The notes under the pieces are model-generated. The model ran no database searches and was not told the origin of the DNA. It worked only from the letters and a program-made list of their open reading frames with translations. Below, one piece after another: positions 12,547 through 23,859 of a stretch of 64,000 nt of DNA. Position 1 is the first letter of the stretch. Every line of letters starts with the position of its first letter. A program made the translations under genes and the position numbers. The DNA is from [Erwinia] mediterraneensis (lineage in GTDB: Bacteria > Pseudomonadota > Gammaproteobacteria > Enterobacterales > Enterobacteriaceae), in assembly GCF_900604315.1 (NCBI RefSeq), contig NZ_LR026978.1:1137527-1201526 (forward strand), written 5' to 3'.

Positions 12547-13386
12547 TTAAAAAGGCACATCCCCCAGCACGGTGGCGCGATGCATCACGCGCCGCGCCGG
12601 GTAATAGTCAGCACAGGCATAATGTTGCGTTACCCGATTGTCCCAGATCGCCACATCATTCTCCCGCCAGCGCCAGCGCACCTGAAACTCCGGCTTAGTG
12701 ATATGCGCAAACAGGAAGCTCAGCAGCGCCTCACTCTCCTTTTCGCTCACACCCAGGATGCGCGTGGTGAAGCCTTCATTGACAAACAACGCTTTTTTGC
12801 CGCTCACCGGGTGGGTACGAACCACCGGATGCTGTACCGGCGGGTGTTTCGCCACCGCCTGCTGCCAGCGCTGATGCTCTTCTTCGCTTTTACGATATTT
12901 GTACTCCTGGAATGACTTTTTGAAATCGTGTTCAGCCTGCAACTCGCTGAGCAGGTTCTGAAAAGGCGTGGAGAGCGCTTCCCAGGCCGCAATACCGCTC
13001 GCCCACAGGGTATCGCCGCCGCTTTCCGGCAACAGTTTCGCCGTCAGGATGGCAATCGCCGGAGGCGTATCGATAAAGGTAACATCGGTATGCCAGTTAT
13101 CGTTATCGGGCGGATTGTCCAGATGGGTGTCCAGCACAATAATCTCATCGACCCCTTCCGCATGGGGATAGACCGGATGAATATGCAGATCGCCAAAGCG
13201 GCCTGCCAGCGCCCGCTGCTGCTGCGGCGTAATTGCCTGATCGCGCAGAAACAGCACCTGATGGCGCAGCAGCGCGTGATAAAGCTGTTCAAATTGGCCG
13301 TCACTCAGCGGCCGGGTCAGGTCAAGATGCTCCACCTGCGCGCCGATCCTGGGTCCCAGCGCGGTAATTGTTAAACGTTCGTTCAT
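12547..13386 (-). CDS. tauD: Taurine dioxygenase
   Basis: Fe(II)/2-oxoglutarate-dependent dioxygenase that oxidises taurine to aminoacetaldehyde and sulfite, providing sulfur during sulfate limitation. It has 279 residues. The iron-binding facial triad is complete: His99 and Asp101 in NWHTDVTF and His255 in VTQHYACADY, the same numbering as in E. coli TauD. The gene abuts the tauC stop with no gap and is the last gene of tauABCD. Substrate assignment rests on the triad, the operon and clear TauD similarity. Confidence 0.95.
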   Translation of the reverse strand: MNERLTITALGPRIGAQVEHLDLTRPLSDGQFEQLYHALLRHQVLFLRDQAITPQQQRALAGRFGDLHIHPVYPHAEGVDEIIVLDTHLDNPPDNDNWHTDVTFIDTPPAIAILTAKLLPESGGDTLWASGIAAWEALSTPFQNLLSELQAEHDFKKSFQEYKYRKSEEEHQRWQQAVAKHPPVQHPVVRTHPVSGKKALFVNEGFTTRILGVSEKESEALLSFLFAHITKPEFQVRWRWRENDVAIWDNRVTQHYACADYYPARRVMHRATVLGDVPF

Positions 13387-14211
13387 TTACTGTTCTCCAT
13401 TCCAGGGCGTCAGGCGGCGCTGTAACGCACGCAAACCCAGTTCTAAACTAAAGGCGATGAGGGCGATCACGGCGATGCCCGCCAGCACCACATCGGTAGC
13501 AAGGAATTCCCCTGCGGACTGCACCATAAATCCCAGCCCGCGGGTGGCGGCGATCAGCTCTGCGGCCACCAGCGTTGACCAGCCTACCCCGAGGCCAATG
13601 CGTAAACCGGTAAGGATCTCCGGCAGCGCGCCGGGCAGGATCACCCAGCGCAGCAGCTGCCAGCGACTGGCACCCAGTGCCTGTGCCGCACGAATCCGCA
13701 CCTGGCGGCTGTTTTTGACCCCGGCCAGTGTCGACAAGGTAACCGGCGCAAAAATAGCCAGATAAATCAGCAGAATTTTCGAGGTCTCGCCAATACCAAA
13801 CCAGATCACCATCAGCGGCAGATAAGCGAGCGGCGGCACCGGACGATAAAGTTCAATCAGCGGGTCGAGCAGACCACGCACCAGCGGGCTTAGCCCCATG
13901 GCGATCCCCACCGGGATACCAATCAGTGCCGCGGCCGCCAGGGCGATTAACATGCGCGCCAGGCTGGCCCCGAGATGTTGCCAGAGCGTCGCGTCCATAA
14001 AGCCCTGCGCACTGGCGATCAGCAGCAGTTTTTGCAGCACCTGCTGGGGTGACGGCAGAAACAGCGGGCCAATCAGCCCCAGCGCGGTCACGCTCCACCA
14101 CACCAGCAACAGCAGCAGCAAACTGAACAGACTCAGCGTTATCCGGGGTGACAGCGGCCAGCGCAGAGCGCGTCGCGTTACCTGCACTTTATCGGTTATC
14201 AACGCGCTCAT
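13387..14211 (-). CDS. tauC: Taurine ABC transporter permease
   Basis: Inner-membrane permease of the taurine importer (SsuC/TauC type, 274 residues). Six or so hydrophobic segments are visible, from [20 protein letters not shown] near residue 28 to the final [15 protein letters not shown]. The EAA loop that docks on the ATPase is [20 protein letters not shown]. It overlaps tauB by four bases (ATGA) and abuts tauD, so the three are coupled. Confidence 0.95.
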   Translation of the reverse strand: MSALITDKVQVTRRALRWPLSPRITLSLFSLLLLLLVWWSVTALGLIGPLFLPSPQQVLQKLLLIASAQGFMDATLWQHLGASLARMLIALAAAALIGIPVGIAMGLSPLVRGLLDPLIELYRPVPPLAYLPLMVIWFGIGETSKILLIYLAIFAPVTLSTLAGVKNSRQVRIRAAQALGASRWQLLRWVILPGALPEILTGLRIGLGVGWSTLVAAELIAATRGLGFMVQSAGEFLATDVVLAGIAVIALIAFSLELGLRALQRRLTPWNGEQ

Positions 14212-14975
14212 ACGAAAGCCTCCCGTTGCTCAAATACCCGTTGCAGTACATATTCACGACGCTCGATAAATGCGGGGTCAGACTTGATCTGGCGGCAGGG
14301 TTCACCTGCGGCGAAGCGGCGGCCAAAATCGAGCGTCAGACGCTCCATCACGCGGCCTGGTCCCGGCGAGAGCAGCACCAGCTCGCTGGCGAGAAAAATC
14401 GCTTCTTCGATATCGTGGGTAATCAGCAGAATCTGTTTGCCGCTGTCGCGCCACAGCGTCAGCAGCAGCGTCTGCATCTGTTCACGGGTAAAGGCGTCCA
14501 GCGCGCCAAAGGGCTCATCCAGCAGTAGCAGTTGCGGATCCGTCGCCAGCGCACGGGCGATGCCGACACGCTGACGTTGTCCGCCAGAGAGCTGCCAGAT
14601 AAAGCGCTTTTCCGCCCCTTCCAACCCCACCTGCCGCAACAGGCGTGCGGCAATGGCATGGCGTTGGGGGCGTGCCATACCGGCCAGCTGCAGGCCAAAA
14701 GCGATGTTATCGATCACGTTGCGCCAGGGCAGCAGCCCTTCGTTCTGGAATACCACGCCACGTTCCGCACCCGGCCCGCTGATCTCTTTGCCATTCAGCG
14801 TGATACTGCCTGACTCGTGCGGTAAAAAACCGGCAATCAAATTCAGTAGCGTGGTTTTACCGCAGCCGGAGGGGCCCAGGACCACCAGCAGTTCGCCGTT
14901 CTCCAGCTGCAGGTTGATATCCTGTAAGGCGGGTTGGCCGGCATAACGGGCGTTAAGATGTGAAATACGCAGCAT
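14208..14975 (-). CDS. tauB: Taurine ABC transporter ATP-binding protein
   Basis: ATPase of the taurine importer, 255 residues. Walker A GPSGCGKT is at residues 34-41, the signature is LSGGQRQR, Walker B is [12 protein letters not shown] and the switch histidine lies in [10 protein letters not shown]. It lies 10 bp after tauA and overlaps tauC by four bases. Very close to SsuB-type sulfonate ATPases; the tau assignment comes from the flanking tauA and tauD. Confidence 0.95.
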   Translation of the reverse strand: MLRISHLNARYAGQPALQDINLQLENGELLVVLGPSGCGKTTLLNLIAGFLPHESGSITLNGKEISGPGAERGVVFQNEGLLPWRNVIDNIAFGLQLAGMARPQRHAIAARLLRQVGLEGAEKRFIWQLSGGQRQRVGIARALATDPQLLLLDEPFGALDAFTREQMQTLLLTLWRDSGKQILLITHDIEEAIFLASELVLLSPGPGRVMERLTLDFGRRFAAGEPCRQIKSDPAFIERREYVLQRVFEQREAFV

Positions 14976-14985
14976 GGCGATCTCC

Positions 14986-15966
14986 TCAGGGTTTCACCAG
15001 GGGTTCAACAAAGCGGCTGGTGACGTAGTCGCTGTAATCTGTTGCCGCCTGCGGCACTTTGCCCTGCTCCTGCAGAAAACGCGCAGTATCGACAATCGCC
15101 TGATTGACCGGCTGCCCTAACTGGGCGATCTGCTGCTGCGCAGTCAGGTAGGTATTGCCTTTCACCAGCCCCGGCACCTGCGCTTCCGGCACCCCGCTCA
15201 GGCGCGACAGCTTGCTGAGGTTATCGGGCTGCGTCAGCCACTGTTGCGGGTTGTCCAGATAGGCTTGCTGCGCCGCCAGCGTGCTGCGCACAAAAGCGGT
15301 CACCACCTCCGGATGCTGGCGGGCAAAGTCTTTGCGCACCACCCAGACATCCAGGGTCGGCGCCCCCCAGCTTGCCACCTGCGACGAATCAGTCAGTACC
15401 TTGCCCTCTTTCTCCAGTTCGTTGACGGCAGGTGCCCAGACATAGGCGCCGTCGATATCACCGCGCTGCCAGGCGGCGATGATGGCGGGCGGTTGTAAAT
15501 TCACCAGCTGAACCTGATTCGCTTTAATGCCCCAGTGTTTGAGCGCGGCGAGCAGGCTGTAATGGGTGGTGGAGATAAAAGGCACCGCGATGCGCTTGCC
15601 TACCAGATCCTGCGGTAACTGAATGGTTTTTTTCACCACCAGCGCTTCGGAATTACCCAGCTGTGACGCCAGCAGAAAAGCTTCGATCGGCAGCTGCTGG
15701 GCGGCGGCCACCGCCAGCGGACTGGAACCGATATTGCCAATCTGCACATCACCCGAAGCAAGCGCCCGTAACACGCCCGATCCGCTGTCAAACTTGCGCC
15801 AGTCCACCGTCGCGCCACTTTCGCTGGCGAAGGTATTATCCGCCTGCGCCACTTTGGCCGGCTCGGCAGAGGTCTGATAAGCCACGGTGACGTTAACGGC
15901 GTCGGCCTGAAAGGCCAGCAACGCCAGCGCCGCAGCGATAACTGAGAAACGCCCTTTAATTGCCAT
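14986..15966 (-). CDS. tauA: Taurine ABC transporter periplasmic binding protein
   Basis: Periplasmic solute receptor for taurine. The ATG at 15966 gives 326 residues starting [20 protein letters not shown], a Sec signal peptide cleaved near residue 22-23, followed by [20 protein letters not shown] as in E. coli TauA. An ATG five codons upstream is possible but less likely. First gene of tauABCD. The 220-bp upstream region is AT-rich, as expected for a Cbl/CysB-controlled promoter, but I could not define a specific site. Confidence 0.94.
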   Translation of the reverse strand: MAIKGRFSVIAAALALLAFQADAVNVTVAYQTSAEPAKVAQADNTFASESGATVDWRKFDSGSGVLRALASGDVQIGNIGSSPLAVAAAQQLPIEAFLLASQLGNSEALVVKKTIQLPQDLVGKRIAVPFISTTHYSLLAALKHWGIKANQVQLVNLQPPAIIAAWQRGDIDGAYVWAPAVNELEKEGKVLTDSSQVASWGAPTLDVWVVRKDFARQHPEVVTAFVRSTLAAQQAYLDNPQQWLTQPDNLSKLSRLSGVPEAQVPGLVKGNTYLTAQQQIAQLGQPVNQAIVDTARFLQEQGKVPQAATDYSDYVTSRFVEPLVKP

Positions 15967-16137
15967 GATGCACCCCAACATTTTTATGATGCTGGCAGTC
16001 TCTCCGGCACACCGGTTTTCACCAAGGAATTTAAAATTATCCCTAATAAAAAGAAGTTCTTAGATAAAAAACGGATGAAAACATGCAAAAAAGGCAAATG
16101 CTTGTTGGTCAGGATGATGCACGCAAAAGAGAGGTAG

Positions 16138-16158
16138 CGGGCGGCGGCGTGCCGCCCG
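16138..16158. terminator. Stem-loop between tauA promoter region and the exporter gene
   Basis: CGGGCGGC (16138-16145) pairs with GCCGCCCG (16151-16158) across a five-base loop. It follows the exporter stop on the minus strand with a short T-rich tract (CTCTTTT) a few bases later, so it may terminate exporter transcription before tauA. Confidence 0.45.
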
Positions 16159-16190
16159 GCAGGAGAGTCATGGAGGGGGTTAATCCGGCC

Positions 16191-16793
16191 TCAGTGCCAG
16201 ATCAGCAGTACGCAGGCGGCAGTTAAAATACCCATGGCGAGGTTGAAGATTTTCCAGGCACGTCGGCTGCGCAGCAGGCGGCCAATCAGGGTGCCAAAGC
16301 CCAGCCAGATAACGCCTGACACCAGGTTAACTGTCACCAGGCCCAGGCTTATCGCCATCACCGAAGCGCGATAGGCATCGCCAGCCAGACTAAAACTGGC
16401 TACCGCGCCGAGCGCCATCAGCCAGGCTTTCGGATTAATCAGCTGCAGCAGCCCACCCTGCCAGAACGGCATCGGCGTTTGCGGCCCCGCGCCGGTTTCC
16501 AGCTCCTCATAAGCTGCGGTCGCAATTTTCCACGCCAGCCACAGCAGATAGAGGCTACCCGCAATTTTCAGCAAGAGATGTAAAGAGGGATAGAGCAGAA
16601 TCAGTCCGCCAACGCCAAAGGCCACCATCAGCAGCATCAGCTGCATTCCCAGCATGATGCCGATCATCAACGGCAGAGAGCGCAGGAAGCCAAAATTCGC
16701 GCCAGAGGCGGTGAGTAACATATTATTAGGGCCTGGCGTGATGGCCGCGACCCAGAGAAAGCCCAGCATTGAGAAAAACAGACTCAGTTCCAT
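16191..16793 (-). CDS. LysE/RhtB-family amino-acid exporter
   Basis: An integral membrane exporter of 200 residues (ATG at 16793), with six hydrophobic segments and the family N-terminal signature AAITPGPNNMLLTASGANFG followed by the segment VNPKAWL-type (here INPKAWLMALGAV). Relatives such as EamB export cysteine or O-acetylserine and others homoserine or threonine; the exact substrate is not readable. It sits upstream of the taurine operon on the same strand and is divergent from yheT. The longer in-frame reading, extending 61 residues into yheT, was rejected. With the tau genes it forms the insertion between yheS and yheT. Confidence 0.88.
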   Translation of the reverse strand: MELSLFFSMLGFLWVAAITPGPNNMLLTASGANFGFLRSLPLMIGIMLGMQLMLLMVAFGVGGLILLYPSLHLLLKIAGSLYLLWLAWKIATAAYEELETGAGPQTPMPFWQGGLLQLINPKAWLMALGAVASFSLAGDAYRASVMAISLGLVTVNLVSGVIWLGFGTLIGRLLRSRRAWKIFNLAMGILTAACVLLIWH

Positions 16794-16853
16794 GTAATAC
16801 GGGTGCTCCCCACCCCGGAATAAACAATCAGCCAACGAAGCTAACAGTGAGAT

Positions 16854-17870
16854 ATGGATCAAACAAGCCTTTACGACATGAATTTTAGTCACGCATCGCT
16901 GGAAACGTTTACGCCGATGCCGGGCATGCGCAATCCACATCTGCAAACTGTCCTGCCGCGTCTGATTCGTCGCCATATCAGGTTACAACCGCACTGGCAG
17001 CGGCTCGATCTGCCCGACAGCGATTTTGTCGATCTCGCCTGGAGTGAAGATCCGCAGCAGGCACGCCACAAACCGCGCGTGGTACTGTTTCATGGTCTGG
17101 AAGGGAGCTTTTACAGTCCTTACGCCCATGGTTTGCTGCAGGCCTGCCAGCAGCGCGGCTGGTTGGGCGTGGTGATGCATTTTCGCGGCTGTAGCGGCGT
17201 ACCTAACCGTCTCGGGCGTATTTATCACTCCGGCGAAACGGAAGATGCCGCTTACTTTCTGCGCTGGCTGCAGGAGACGTGGGGCAAGGTGCCGACAGCG
17301 GCGGTCGGGGTCTCACTGGGCGGCAATATGCTGGCCTGTCTGATGGGCAAGCAGGGAGAAGCGGTGCTGCTGGAGGCGGGTGTGGTGATTTCCGCCCCGC
17401 TGCTGCTGGAACCCTGCAGTATGCGGCTGGAAAGCGGCTTTTCCCGCCTCTATCAGCGCTATCTGCTGGCGCAGCTGAAGAAAAATGCCAGACGCAAACT
17501 GCTCGCCTGGCCCGGCAGTTTGCCGGTGGATCTGCCTGAGCTCAACGCGCTGCGCAAACTGCGCGAGTTTGATGATGCCATTACGGCACGCGCTCATGGC
17601 TTCACCGATGCCACTGACTACTATCGCCGCGCCAGCGCCATGCCGCTGCTGCCCGGCGTACGCAAGCCGCTGCTGATCATCCAGGCGAAAGACGATCCTT
17701 TTATGACTGAGGCGGTGATCCCGGATCCCACGCGATTACCTGCTAACATTAGCTGTCAACTGACGCCATATGGCGGTCACGTTGGCTTTGTTGGCGGCAC
17801 GCTGCGCAAACCACAAATGTGGCTGGAGCAGCGCGTGCCGCACTGGCTTTCACCCTGGCTGGAAAAGTAA
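16854..17870 (+). CDS. yheT: YheT-family alpha/beta hydrolase
   Basis: A 338-residue alpha/beta hydrolase of the AB-hydrolase/EMB8 group. The segment VVLFHGLEGSFYSPYAHGLL holds the oxyanion-loop HG motif. The nucleophile elbow is GVSLGGN (Ser near residue 151). A late Asp (AKDDPFM) and His (YGGHVGF) complete a plausible Ser-Asp-His triad. The physiological substrate is unknown. It lies four bases upstream of yheU, as in E. coli. An alternative ATG lies eight codons downstream. Confidence 0.93.
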   Translation: MDQTSLYDMNFSHASLETFTPMPGMRNPHLQTVLPRLIRRHIRLQPHWQRLDLPDSDFVDLAWSEDPQQARHKPRVVLFHGLEGSFYSPYAHGLLQACQQRGWLGVVMHFRGCSGVPNRLGRIYHSGETEDAAYFLRWLQETWGKVPTAAVGVSLGGNMLACLMGKQGEAVLLEAGVVISAPLLLEPCSMRLESGFSRLYQRYLLAQLKKNARRKLLAWPGSLPVDLPELNALRKLREFDDAITARAHGFTDATDYYRRASAMPLLPGVRKPLLIIQAKDDPFMTEAVIPDPTRLPANISCQLTPYGGHVGFVGGTLRKPQMWLEQRVPHWLSPWLEK

Positions 17871-17873
17871 ATT

Positions 17874-18092
17874 GTGATTATTCCCTGGCAACAAGTCGAT
17901 CCGGAAACTCTGGCGAACCTGATAGAGGCCTTTGTCCTGCGCGAAGGCACCGACTATGGCGAAGAAGAGCGTAGCCTGGCGGAAAAGGTGGAAGATGTGC
18001 GCCGTCAGCTGGAGCGCGGCGACGTGGTGCTCGTCTGGTCGGAACTGCATGAATCGGTCAATATCATGCCGCGCCGCGAGTTTCGCGGCTGA
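17874..18092 (+). CDS. yheU: YheU family protein
   Basis: Small acidic protein of 72 residues starting at a GTG codon, three bases after the yheT stop. It reads [20 protein letters not shown] and then a conserved REGTDYGE segment, matching E. coli YheU (UPF0270). Function unknown. Translation is probably coupled to yheT. Confidence 0.92.
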   Translation: MIIPWQQVDPETLANLIEAFVLREGTDYGEEERSLAEKVEDVRRQLERGDVVLVWSELHESVNIMPRREFRG

Positions 18093-18165
18093 TGTCCAGC
18101 AGATGATCTGAAACGGCAATCGTGTTAACAATGCTCATCGCCCGATCTTAACAGGGAGTTTTATC

Positions 18166-19035
18166 ATGTCAGCCAGGCATCCGATTATTGCCGTTACCGG
18201 CTCCAGCGGCGCAGGCACCACCACCACCAGCCTCGCCTTTCGCAAAATCTTTCAACAGCTAAACCTGCATGCGGCCGAACTGGAGGGAGACAGCTTTCAT
18301 CGTTATACGCGGCCGGAAATGGACATGGCGATCCGCAAAGCGCGTGATGCAGGACGCCATATCAGCTATTTTGGTCCGGAAGCGAATGACTTTGGTCTGC
18401 TGGAGCAGACCTTTGTCGAATATGGTCGCAGCGGTCACGGTCAGTCGCGTAAATATCTGCATACCTATGATGAAGCGGTGCCCTGGAATCAGGTGCCCGG
18501 CACCTTTACGCCCTGGCAGCCGCTGCCGGAAAATACCGATGTGCTGTTTTATGAAGGCCTGCATGGCGGCGTGGTGACGCAACAGCATAATGTGGCGGAG
18601 AAGGTCGATCTGCTGGTAGGGGTCGTGCCTATCGTCAACCTGGAGTGGATCCAGAAACTGGTGCGTGACACCAGCGAGCGCGGCCATTCGCGCGAAGCGG
18701 TGATGGACTCGGTAGTGCGCTCGATGGAAGATTACATCAATTACATTACGCCGCAGTTTTCGCGTACCCATATCAACTTTCAGCGCGTCCCCACCGTGGA
18801 CACCTCAAACCCCTTTGCCGCGCGCGGCATTCCATCGCTGGATGAGAGTTTTGTGGTGATTCATTTTCGCGGTCTGGAAGGGATCGACTTCCCTTACCTG
18901 CTGGCGATGCTACAGGGCTCATTTATCTCCCACATCAACACGCTGGTGGTGCCGGGCGGGAAAATGGGGCTGGCGATGGAGCTGATTATGGCGCCGCTGG
19001 TGCAGCGGCTGATGGAAGGCAAACGCATCGGGTAA
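18166..19035 (+). CDS. prkB: Phosphoribulokinase-like kinase PrkB
   Basis: A 289-residue P-loop kinase of the phosphoribulokinase/uridine kinase family. The nucleotide loop GSSGAGTTTTS is at about residues 12-22, and the Walker B-like segment VLFYEGLHGG follows. The organism shows no sign of a Calvin cycle here, and the true substrate of this heterotrophic PrkB group is not established. It lies close to crp and yhfA, the conserved enterobacterial position. The start is supported by GGGAG about eight bases upstream. Confidence 0.93.
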   Translation: MSARHPIIAVTGSSGAGTTTTSLAFRKIFQQLNLHAAELEGDSFHRYTRPEMDMAIRKARDAGRHISYFGPEANDFGLLEQTFVEYGRSGHGQSRKYLHTYDEAVPWNQVPGTFTPWQPLPENTDVLFYEGLHGGVVTQQHNVAEKVDLLVGVVPIVNLEWIQKLVRDTSERGHSREAVMDSVVRSMEDYINYITPQFSRTHINFQRVPTVDTSNPFAARGIPSLDESFVVIHFRGLEGIDFPYLLAMLQGSFISHINTLVVPGGKMGLAMELIMAPLVQRLMEGKRIG

Positions 19036-19042
19036 CGCAGCG

Positions 19043-19061
19043 AGGCCGGGCAGCCCGGCCT
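19043..19061. terminator. Stem-loop between convergent prkB and yhfA
   Basis: AGGCCGGG (19043-19050) pairs with CCCGGCCT (19054-19061) over a three-base loop, in the 35-bp space between the two stop codons. No T-run is present, so terminator activity is uncertain. Confidence 0.4.
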
Positions 19062-19070
19062 GCAGGAAAA

Positions 19071-19475
19071 TTACTGCGCCACGACTTCATAGCTGTGGGT
19101 GATTTCCACCCCTTTGCCCAGCATAATCGCCACAGAACAATATTTTTCAGCGGAAAGGTCCACCGCGCGCGCCACCGCCTTATCGCTCAGATCTTTTCCG
19201 CTGACGATAAAGTGCAGATTAATATGAGTAAAAATGCGCGGCGCTTCTTCACGGCGCTCGGAGGTCAGCTTTACCTCGCAATCGGCGACGTGGTTACGCC
19301 CTTTTTGCAGGATCGAAACCACGTCAATGGCGCTGCAACCGCCCGCAGCCATCAGCACCATTTCCATCGGACTCGGCGCTTTATCCCCGGAGTTGCCATC
19401 CATTAACAGCTGATGGCCGGATGAGGATTCTCCCAAAAATGTCAGCCCTTCTACCCATTTAACACGTGCCTGCAT
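19071..19475 (-). CDS. yhfA: OsmC family protein YhfA
   Basis: A 134-residue OsmC/Ohr-fold protein starting MQARVKWVEGLTFLGESSSG. The conserved cysteine in MAAGGCSAIDVVSIL and the downstream Cys in EKYCSVAIML are the pair used by OsmC-type peroxidases. Activity of the YhfA subgroup is not well defined. It is divergent from crp across a 302-bp space, as in E. coli. Confidence 0.93.
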   Translation of the reverse strand: MQARVKWVEGLTFLGESSSGHQLLMDGNSGDKAPSPMEMVLMAAGGCSAIDVVSILQKGRNHVADCEVKLTSERREEAPRIFTHINLHFIVSGKDLSDKAVARAVDLSAEKYCSVAIMLGKGVEITHSYEVVAQ

Positions 19476-19568
19476 AATAAATACTCCCGATTCATTGAGT
19501 TATCATCAGATTACGCTCTTAGAGAGGTAACAGCAATCGGGCGTATTCCGCCTTTGCTGAAGCGAGAC

Positions 19569-19597
19569 AACAGGAGACAGTCGTAAAAAGCTGTGCT
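19569..19597 (+). promoter_or_regulatory. Probable crp promoter
   Basis: Within the 302-bp yhfA-crp space, the stretch from 19562 (AGCGAGACAACAGGAGACAG) through AAAAGCTGTGCTACAAACAG resembles the E. coli crp promoter. The -10 would be TGTGCT at 19592-19597 and the start near 19604, giving a leader of about 174 nt (167 nt in E. coli). Autoregulatory CRP sites were not resolved by eye. The rest of this space holds no gene that I can see. Confidence 0.45.
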
Positions 19598-19777
19598 ACA
19601 AACAGAGCTGAAAATATTTTCGTCGTTAACAGACGAATGCGGGCAAATCACGAGCACAGCTCACGACGGGTACCCGAAATAATTTCCTGAATGGAAAAAC
19701 GCTTGAAGATTTCACCGCCTGACAGGGAAAACTGCCCCCTGTGTTTTGGGCACGATTACAACAGAGGATAACAGAGA

Positions 19778-20410
19778 ATGGTTCTCGGCAAACCGCAAAC
19801 AGACCCTACACTCGAATGGTTCCTGTCCCATTGTCATATTCACAAATATCCATCAAAGAGTACGTTGATTCACCAGGGTGAGAAGGCTGAGACCCTCTAC
19901 TACATCGTGAAAGGTTCCGTTGCGGTACTGATCAAAGATGAAGAGGGTAAAGAGATGATCCTCTCTTATCTGAATCAGGGCGATTTTATTGGCGAGCTTG
20001 GCCTGTTTGAAGAAGGTCAGGAGCGCAGCGCCTGGGTACGTGCAAAAACCGCGTGCGAAGTGGCTGAAATTTCATATAAAAAATTCCGCCAGTTGATTCA
20101 GGTGAATCCGGATATCCTGATGCGTCTTTCGGCTCAGATGGCACGTCGTCTGCAGGTTACGTCAGAAAAAGTAGGCAATCTCGCTTTCCTTGATGTGACG
20201 GGCCGTATCGCCCAGACGCTGCTGAACCTGGCAAAACAGCCTGACGCCATGACCCACCCCGACGGTATGCAGATCAAGATTACGCGTCAGGAAATCGGTC
20301 AGATTGTTGGCTGCTCACGCGAAACCGTGGGACGTATCCTGAAAATGCTGGAAGATCAAAGCCTGATCTCCGCACACGGCAAAACTATCGTCGTCTACGG
20401 CACCCGCTAA
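19778..20410 (+). CDS. crp: cAMP receptor protein (catabolite activator)
   Basis: Global dimeric regulator that binds cAMP and activates or represses catabolic promoters. The product is 210 residues, the invariant family length. The cyclic-nucleotide pocket includes [20 protein letters not shown] (about residues 71-90), the C-helix runs through [20 protein letters not shown], and the HTH is [19 protein letters not shown] (about 170-188). Near identity to E. coli CRP implies the same TGTGA-N6-TCACA operator; one such site is visible at 26043. Confidence 0.99.
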   Translation: MVLGKPQTDPTLEWFLSHCHIHKYPSKSTLIHQGEKAETLYYIVKGSVAVLIKDEEGKEMILSYLNQGDFIGELGLFEEGQERSAWVRAKTACEVAEISYKKFRQLIQVNPDILMRLSAQMARRLQVTSEKVGNLAFLDVTGRIAQTLLNLAKQPDAMTHPDGMQIKITRQEIGQIVGCSRETVGRILKMLEDQSLISAHGKTIVVYGTR

Positions 20411-20471
20411 TTTCTTCTCACTCACGGCGTGATAGCAGTCGTATCGCGCCGTTTCTGCTTGCGATGAGCTG

Positions 20472-22544
20472 ATGTGGCGTCGAATCATCTATCATCCCGA
20501 AGTTAATTATGCCCTGCGGCAAACGCTGGTGCTGTGCCTGCCTGTGGCGCTCGGCTGGCTGCTGGGCGATCTGCAAAAAGGCCTGCTTTTCTCTCTGGTG
20601 CCCGCCTGTTGCAACATTGCCGGTCTGGATACCCCGCATAAACGCTTTTTTAAACGACTTATCATTGGCGGCAGCCTGTTCGCCACCAGCAGCCTGCTGA
20701 TTCAGTGGCTGTCGCTGGAGGGCATGGCGCTACCCCTTATTCTGCTGTTGATGCCGCTGCTGCTGGGGATCACCGGTGAGATCAGCCCGCTCCATGGTCG
20801 CCTGCTTCCCGCCTCGCTGATTGCTGCAATCTTCACCCTCAGCCTGGAAGGACGCATGCCAGTCTGGGTGCCGCCGCTGCTCTATATTGGCGGTACACTC
20901 TGGTACGGGTTGTTTAACTGGTTCTGGTTCTGGTTATGGAAAGAACAGCCGATGCGCGAAACCCTCAGCCTGCTCTACCGGGAACTGGCGGATTATTGCG
21001 ACGATAAATATCAGTTGCTGACCCGACTGACCGATCCGGAGAAAACGCTGCCACCACTGCTGACACATCAGCAAAAAGCGGTCGATCTGATTAATACCTG
21101 CTATCAGCAGATGCATATGCTCTCTGCCAGCCGCGACAACAGCCACAAGCGTCTGACACGCGCTTTCCAGATGGCGCTCGATCTGCAGGAACATATTTCC
21201 GTCAGTCTGCATCAGCCTGAAGAAGTGCAGAAGCTGGTTGAGCAAAGCCATGCCGAAGCGGTCATCCGCTGGAATGCTGCCGCCATTTCAGCGCGCCTGC
21301 GCGAGCTGGCGGACGACATTCTGTATCATCAACTGCCGCACCGCTTTAGCATGGAAAAACAGCTGGGGGCGCTGGAGAAGATCGCCCGTCAGCATCCTGA
21401 CAATCCGGTCGGCAATTTTTGCCTCTATCACTTCAGTCGCATTGCCCGCGTGTTACGCGAGCAAAAGCCGCTCTGGCAACGCGACCTGATGGCCGATCGT
21501 CAACGCCGCCTGCCGCTGTTACCCGCGCTGCGCAGTTACCTGTCGCTGAAATCCGCCGCGCTGCGCACTGCCGCCCGCTTTGCGGTGATGCTGATGTTGG
21601 GCAGCACACTGGCGCTCTCTTTCAATATCCCCAAGCCGTTCTGGATCCTGATGACCATTATGTTCGTGAGTCAGAACGGCTATAACGCGACGCGCGTCAG
21701 GATTCAGCACCGGGCGCTCGGCACCTTTGCCGGGCTGGTGATCGCCGCCGCGACGCTGCGCTTTGCCGTGCCGGAATCGATTATTTTGCTGATCATGCTG
21801 GCAATTACCCTGATTGGCTATCTGATTATCCGTAAGTCTTACGGCTGGGCCACAGTGGGGTTTACTGTCACTGCCGTTTATTCGCTGCAGCTGCTGTCGC
21901 TGAATGGCGAAGAATTTCTGCTGCCACGTCTGATGGATACTTTAATGGGTTGTCTGATCGCCTTTGCTGGCATGGTCTGGCTCTGGCCGCAATGGCAAAG
22001 CGGCCTGCTGCGTCAGAATGCGCACGACGCGCTGGAAACCTATCAGGAGGCGCTGCGCATGTTGCTGTCACCAGAACAGGCGGCAGATAAGCTGGCGTAT
22101 CAGCGGGTGCGCGTAAATCAGGCCCACAACGCGCTGTATAACTCGCTGAATCAGGCAATGCAGGAGCCCGCCTTTAACGCGCAATACCTGAAAGATATGC
22201 GCCTGTGGGTGACCCACAGCCAGTTTATCGTAGAACATATTAACGCCATGACTATCCTGGCGCGCGAGCACACTATGCTCCCGCCGGATCTGGCGCAGCG
22301 CTATCTGCAATCCTGTGAAATTGCGCTGCAGCGTTGTCAGCAGCGGCTGGAGTACGATGGCGCTTCAGACAGTAACGCGCTGGAGGAGCCGGAAAATGTG
22401 AATGAAGGGCCGATCACTATCCTGGAGCGGCATCTGAAGCAGATTGTGGCGCATCTCAGCGTGATGCATACCCTCTCTTCTCTTGCCTGGCGCCAGCGAC
22501 CACAACATGGCCGCTGGCTGGTGCGGCGTTTACGTAAAAGCTAA
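20472..22544 (+). CDS. yhfK: FUSC/YccS-type membrane protein YhfK
   Basis: A 690-residue inner-membrane protein of the FUSC (fusaric acid resistance-like) group. Two hydrophobic blocks (about residues 15-160 and 365-510) flank soluble helical regions, giving the duplicated half-structure of the family. The start MWRRIIYHPEVNYALRQTLV and segments such as CNIAGLDTPHKRFFKRLIIG match E. coli YhfK. A role in efflux is assumed for the family, but the substrate is unknown. It follows crp by 61 bp and ends six bases from the convergent argD stop. Confidence 0.93.
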   Translation: MWRRIIYHPEVNYALRQTLVLCLPVALGWLLGDLQKGLLFSLVPACCNIAGLDTPHKRFFKRLIIGGSLFATSSLLIQWLSLEGMALPLILLLMPLLLGITGEISPLHGRLLPASLIAAIFTLSLEGRMPVWVPPLLYIGGTLWYGLFNWFWFWLWKEQPMRETLSLLYRELADYCDDKYQLLTRLTDPEKTLPPLLTHQQKAVDLINTCYQQMHMLSASRDNSHKRLTRAFQMALDLQEHISVSLHQPEEVQKLVEQSHAEAVIRWNAAAISARLRELADDILYHQLPHRFSMEKQLGALEKIARQHPDNPVGNFCLYHFSRIARVLREQKPLWQRDLMADRQRRLPLLPALRSYLSLKSAALRTAARFAVMLMLGSTLALSFNIPKPFWILMTIMFVSQNGYNATRVRIQHRALGTFAGLVIAAATLRFAVPESIILLIMLAITLIGYLIIRKSYGWATVGFTVTAVYSLQLLSLNGEEFLLPRLMDTLMGCLIAFAGMVWLWPQWQSGLLRQNAHDALETYQEALRMLLSPEQAADKLAYQRVRVNQAHNALYNSLNQAMQEPAFNAQYLKDMRLWVTHSQFIVEHINAMTILAREHTMLPPDLAQRYLQSCEIALQRCQQRLEYDGASDSNALEEPENVNEGPITILERHLKQIVAHLSVMHTLSSLAWRQRPQHGRWLVRRLRKS

Positions 22545-22550
22545 AATGCG

Positions 22551-23840
<1,290 letters not shown>

Positions 23841-23859
23841 CAGGAAGGCAAACATAACT

